NCBI GenBank assembly: GCA_017591395.1
Contig: WEDG01003974.1
Location: 248,001 to 312,000, forward strand
Length of the DNA stretch: 64,000 nt
Source: Schistocephalus solidus
Lineage: Eukaryota; Platyhelminthes; Cestoda; Diphyllobothriidea; Diphyllobothriidae
Reading direction: 5' to 3'
Shown: one piece after another, positions 61,551 through 64,000 of the stretch
Position numbering within the stretch: the stretch's first letter is position 1
Layout: each line of letters starts with the position of its first letter
Position numbers and translations under genes: made by a program
Notes under the pieces: generated by a model
What the model was told of the DNA's origin: nothing
Database searches by the model: none
Seen by the model: only the letters and a program-made list of their open reading frames with translations

Positions 61551-63199
61551 CTATGGTATCTGAAGAAAATTTGCCTTATTAATGCAAACAGAGGTTATTA
61601 TTCTCCTTCCAAAATAAATTCGGCAAAGAATTAGAATGTTTCCTTGCGGAATAAACACTATTAATTGATTTCTTTCGCAAAAACCCTCTGTCACTCGTTG
61701 TTGGAGTTCTTTTTATTGCTGAATTTATAATAACAAATGCTCCACAGTGCAACCCTAAACGAACAAGACTATTTTTGAATCCGTCTCTCAATTCCGCATT
61801 AATGCAAGTGTGAGGGTATTGCATAAAAAACATCTTTTTCCTGGAAAATTAAGTGGTTGTTTGACAGTGGACTGTTTGTTCCGAAGTATTTAGTCCTCAA
61901 TTCTGTATTACTTGCCTTTAAATTAATCAAACAGTAAATTCCTAAAAATGCGTAGTGTTGTAATAAAATTATGCCTTGTGACGTCTTTAAGTCGTTTAAA
62001 GGCGTACAGTTAGTATAATTGATAATTAAAATTTTTAGAAATACGATAACTGTTTTTCAGGTTAAATGTCTTATTTCCATTTTTTCTCACCAGATATGCT
62101 CTGAAGAAAAATAAAGTTGGAAGTGAGTGGTAGTTGCCTTAGCGAAGCTTTCTCGTTAACAGTATAGACCATCTTCTTAACAAAAACAAGGATGCCAACA
62201 TGAAATTTATTTAGATTAAAATATTGCTCCAAAATTACATAATTAGATATTCACGCAAATTTAATTTAAGACCATAGAAACGTATGCTTTAAAACATTTA
62301 AATAATAATTTGCTCATATAAAAAACTTTAATTGAGGTCCTCAGCTTTTGGCAGTCTAATCATCTCAAGATTTCTTTTAACAAAATCATAAGTGGTTTAA
62401 TGCTTATTTGAGGTCAAATTTAAGGCTTGATTCGACTTAAAAAGGCAGAACTTTCAATGATAATCAAAACCTAAAAAATTGTAGACCTTTTCCTTTGATA
62501 TTGAAGCTGAGCTTCCATATAGGAGACACTATCTGGCTGGCCAGTCTAAATTGAAATTCCGGAATTAAAAGATTATTGTTTAAAGGTTAATCAACCTTAT
62601 TTCTTGCGATAAAAATTAGGCGCAAAATCGTGAATGAAGGGCAAAAGACTTAATCTTAACTGAAAGTTACTGTTTATGCCTCGAACTTTAGTTAAATACT
62701 AAAGAAAAGAGTTGGACTGGGTTGCAAATGCAGCACATTGTCATGTTTTCACATTTATTGCCATTTTTCTAGCCGTCCTGTTTGAAATGTTCGCCAAAAC
62801 ATTTAATTCAGCAAGAAATGACCCTCGGTGAGGCGTTTGTGGAACGGTGTTTGATCACCGAGTTGAATGTCCTAAAAATGCAATTTAACCTTGATCGAAA
62901 ATTTACTAGAGACCAATGGAAACGGTTTCACATTTTGGACTTATACATGATTTCGCATACAATGTGTGTGACTTCAGTTTCCCTCTGTAGCATTTGCTTA
63001 TTTAGTGACACAAACACACTCTAATATTGCTGGTTAAATCAAAAGATCCAGCTCATATTGGTAAGCAGGTCTAAACTATTGACATATCAGCAAGAAATAA
63101 TCTTACAACAAATGTAAGTAATGTAGCAGAATAAAATTACACATCAGTATTTTTCTACCGAGAAATAGAAATTAAAATTATATTTTAATTTGCAACTTT
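61551..63199. other. insertion splitting copy B
   Basis: Similarity to copy A stops near 61550 (A about 41100) and resumes near 63200 (A about 41220), so about 1.65 kb is present only here. It contains R1 copy 3 near its right end but no recognisable gene or transposase. Confidence 0.55.
62790..63070 (+). repeat. dispersed repeat R1, copy 3
   Basis: Landmarks match the other two copies: TTCGCCAAAACATTTAATTC, GACCAATGGAAACGG, GATTTCGCATACAATGTGTG, then ACTTCAGTTTCCCTCTG and ATTGCTGGTTAAATCAAAAG. Divergence from the other copies is considerable. Confidence 0.5.
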
Positions 63200-63570
63200 T
63201 TTCATCAAACACGTCTTTTTTATTCCTCGTTGTACGAATCTCGGTGATCTTCACAGTAAGGTTTCTATAGTGCTCAAAATAATCTAACGTCATGCAAGCT
63301 GCCTTTCCAAGTTGCACATTTTACAATCGAGTTATTAAAATAGGCATCTGATCTTACACTTAGGAGCTGAAGTAGGTGCTCGATGGTGAGACGATGCATA
63401 CGTCTGCGGTTTTATAACATAGGATTTCTCCTTGACGTAAGTATTGTCCCTAAGAGCGAATGATTACATAGCTTAGGAGAACGCAGCCGTCAAAGAAGTG
63501 AGAAACGTTTTTCTGAGTATTTGTTCCTTATTCGAATCCGCTGACTAAAGATGTCAGTTGCAAGTCATCA
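63200..63570 (+). repeat. large direct repeat, copy B (right part)
   Basis: This aligns with about 41220-41600. Landmarks are TAAAATAGGCATCTGATCTTAC (TAAAATAAGCATGTGATCTTAC-like in A), the GAAGTAGGTGCTCGATGG block (GGCGCCTGATGG in A), and GTCGTCAGAAAAG-like against GCCGTCAAAGAAG. Confidence 0.6.
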
Positions 63571-64000
63571 AACAATGTTTAACAACTTTTTATCCTTATA
63601 TATTTTGCTATCTGTGAGCATAGCACCCATTGATGCGCACGTGTGCTGCAAGACTGTTACTGACAGGAAATGACGTAAACATTAAGTGAATTTAACGCCT
63701 ACGAAGCACACTGTATCAGAAAAGTGCATTACTGAATAGCTTTGAACGAATAAATATCGTACGAATAATTAGAAGTTTGGTCATTAGGCATAACTGTTAT
63801 GGCCGCTTATAAGGAATAGCAACATCCCAACAAACTGAAAAGTGGCCATTTACATAATCCCATGCAAAAAAACATTAAAAGCCCCGTGTCCTCACCCTAG
63901 CACTTATCCTAACAGAAACTTAAACCGATTTCCCCACTCAATCCTGAACGAAATGTTATCACTAACCCAAGCATTAACCCTAAACATAATCCTGATCCTC
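63571..64000. repeat. end of window with degenerate telomere-like motifs
   Basis: From about 63890 to the end, CTAACC, TTAACCCTAAAC and ATCCTAAC-type strings recur imperfectly, as at 24770-24910. The first 300 bases hold nothing recognisable. Confidence 0.4.

Noticed and set aside
1..64000. CRISPR array, phage or prokaryotic operon structure.
   Set aside because: No regularly spaced short repeats, no packed gene strings and no ribosome-binding pattern; the retroelements point to an animal genome.

Overview
This window looks like a gene-poor, AT-rich stretch of a flatworm genome, most likely a tapeworm. The organism call is an inference. It rests on retroelement coding remnants of a kind I associate with cestodes: an endonuclease/reverse transcriptase (EN/RT) LINE whose reading frame ends in C2H2 zinc fingers, a CR1/Jockey-like LINE, and several Penelope-like element (PLE) fragments with GIY-YIG endonuclease ends. 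I found no intact host gene, no rRNA, no convincing tRNA and no CRISPR array. Every recognisable coding region is a decayed mobile element with stops, frameshifts or deletions.

Layout. 1-18 kb is mostly featureless AT-rich DNA. It holds a PLE endonuclease remnant near 3 kb (-), two unidentified coding-like stretches (8.2-8.7 kb on -, 9.5-10.1 kb on +), one copy of a dispersed repeat (11.8-12.3 kb) and a possible tRNA-derived SINE (13.8-14.05 kb). A 5'-truncated CR1/Jockey-like LINE lies at 18.1-20.2 kb. 20.2-24.9 kb is non-coding and ends in degenerate telomere-like CTAACC motifs, followed by an unidentified coding-like block on the minus strand (25.0-25.7 kb).

The centre (25.73-33.89 kb) is the richest part. 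Two copies of one LINE family lie head to tail with no base between them (junction 30950/30951). Copy 1 keeps both ends, the endonuclease, the C-terminal half of the RT and five C2H2-type fingers, but has lost the central RT. Copy 2 keeps the endonuclease and the front of the RT and then stops abruptly. A third copy (52.67-53.75 kb, -) is an internal-deletion derivative that joins half the endonuclease to the last ~170 bases of the element.

From 36.9 to 64 kb the window is dominated by a large, old, direct repeat (copy A about 36.9-41.6 kb; copy B about 57.7-61.55 kb plus 63.2-63.6 kb). Copy A carries a private 629-bp tandem duplication and copy B a private ~1.65-kb insertion. Between them lie three more PLE remnants (43.9-44.4 kb -, 49.4-49.75 kb +, 50.4-51.8 kb -) and copies of a ~300-bp dispersed repeat.

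The most interesting object is the LINE family with a C-terminal multi-zinc-finger tail, partly built by duplication of a two-finger module, together with its modular, hairpin-bearing 3' region. All identifications come from reading translated motifs by eye; none was tested by database search.
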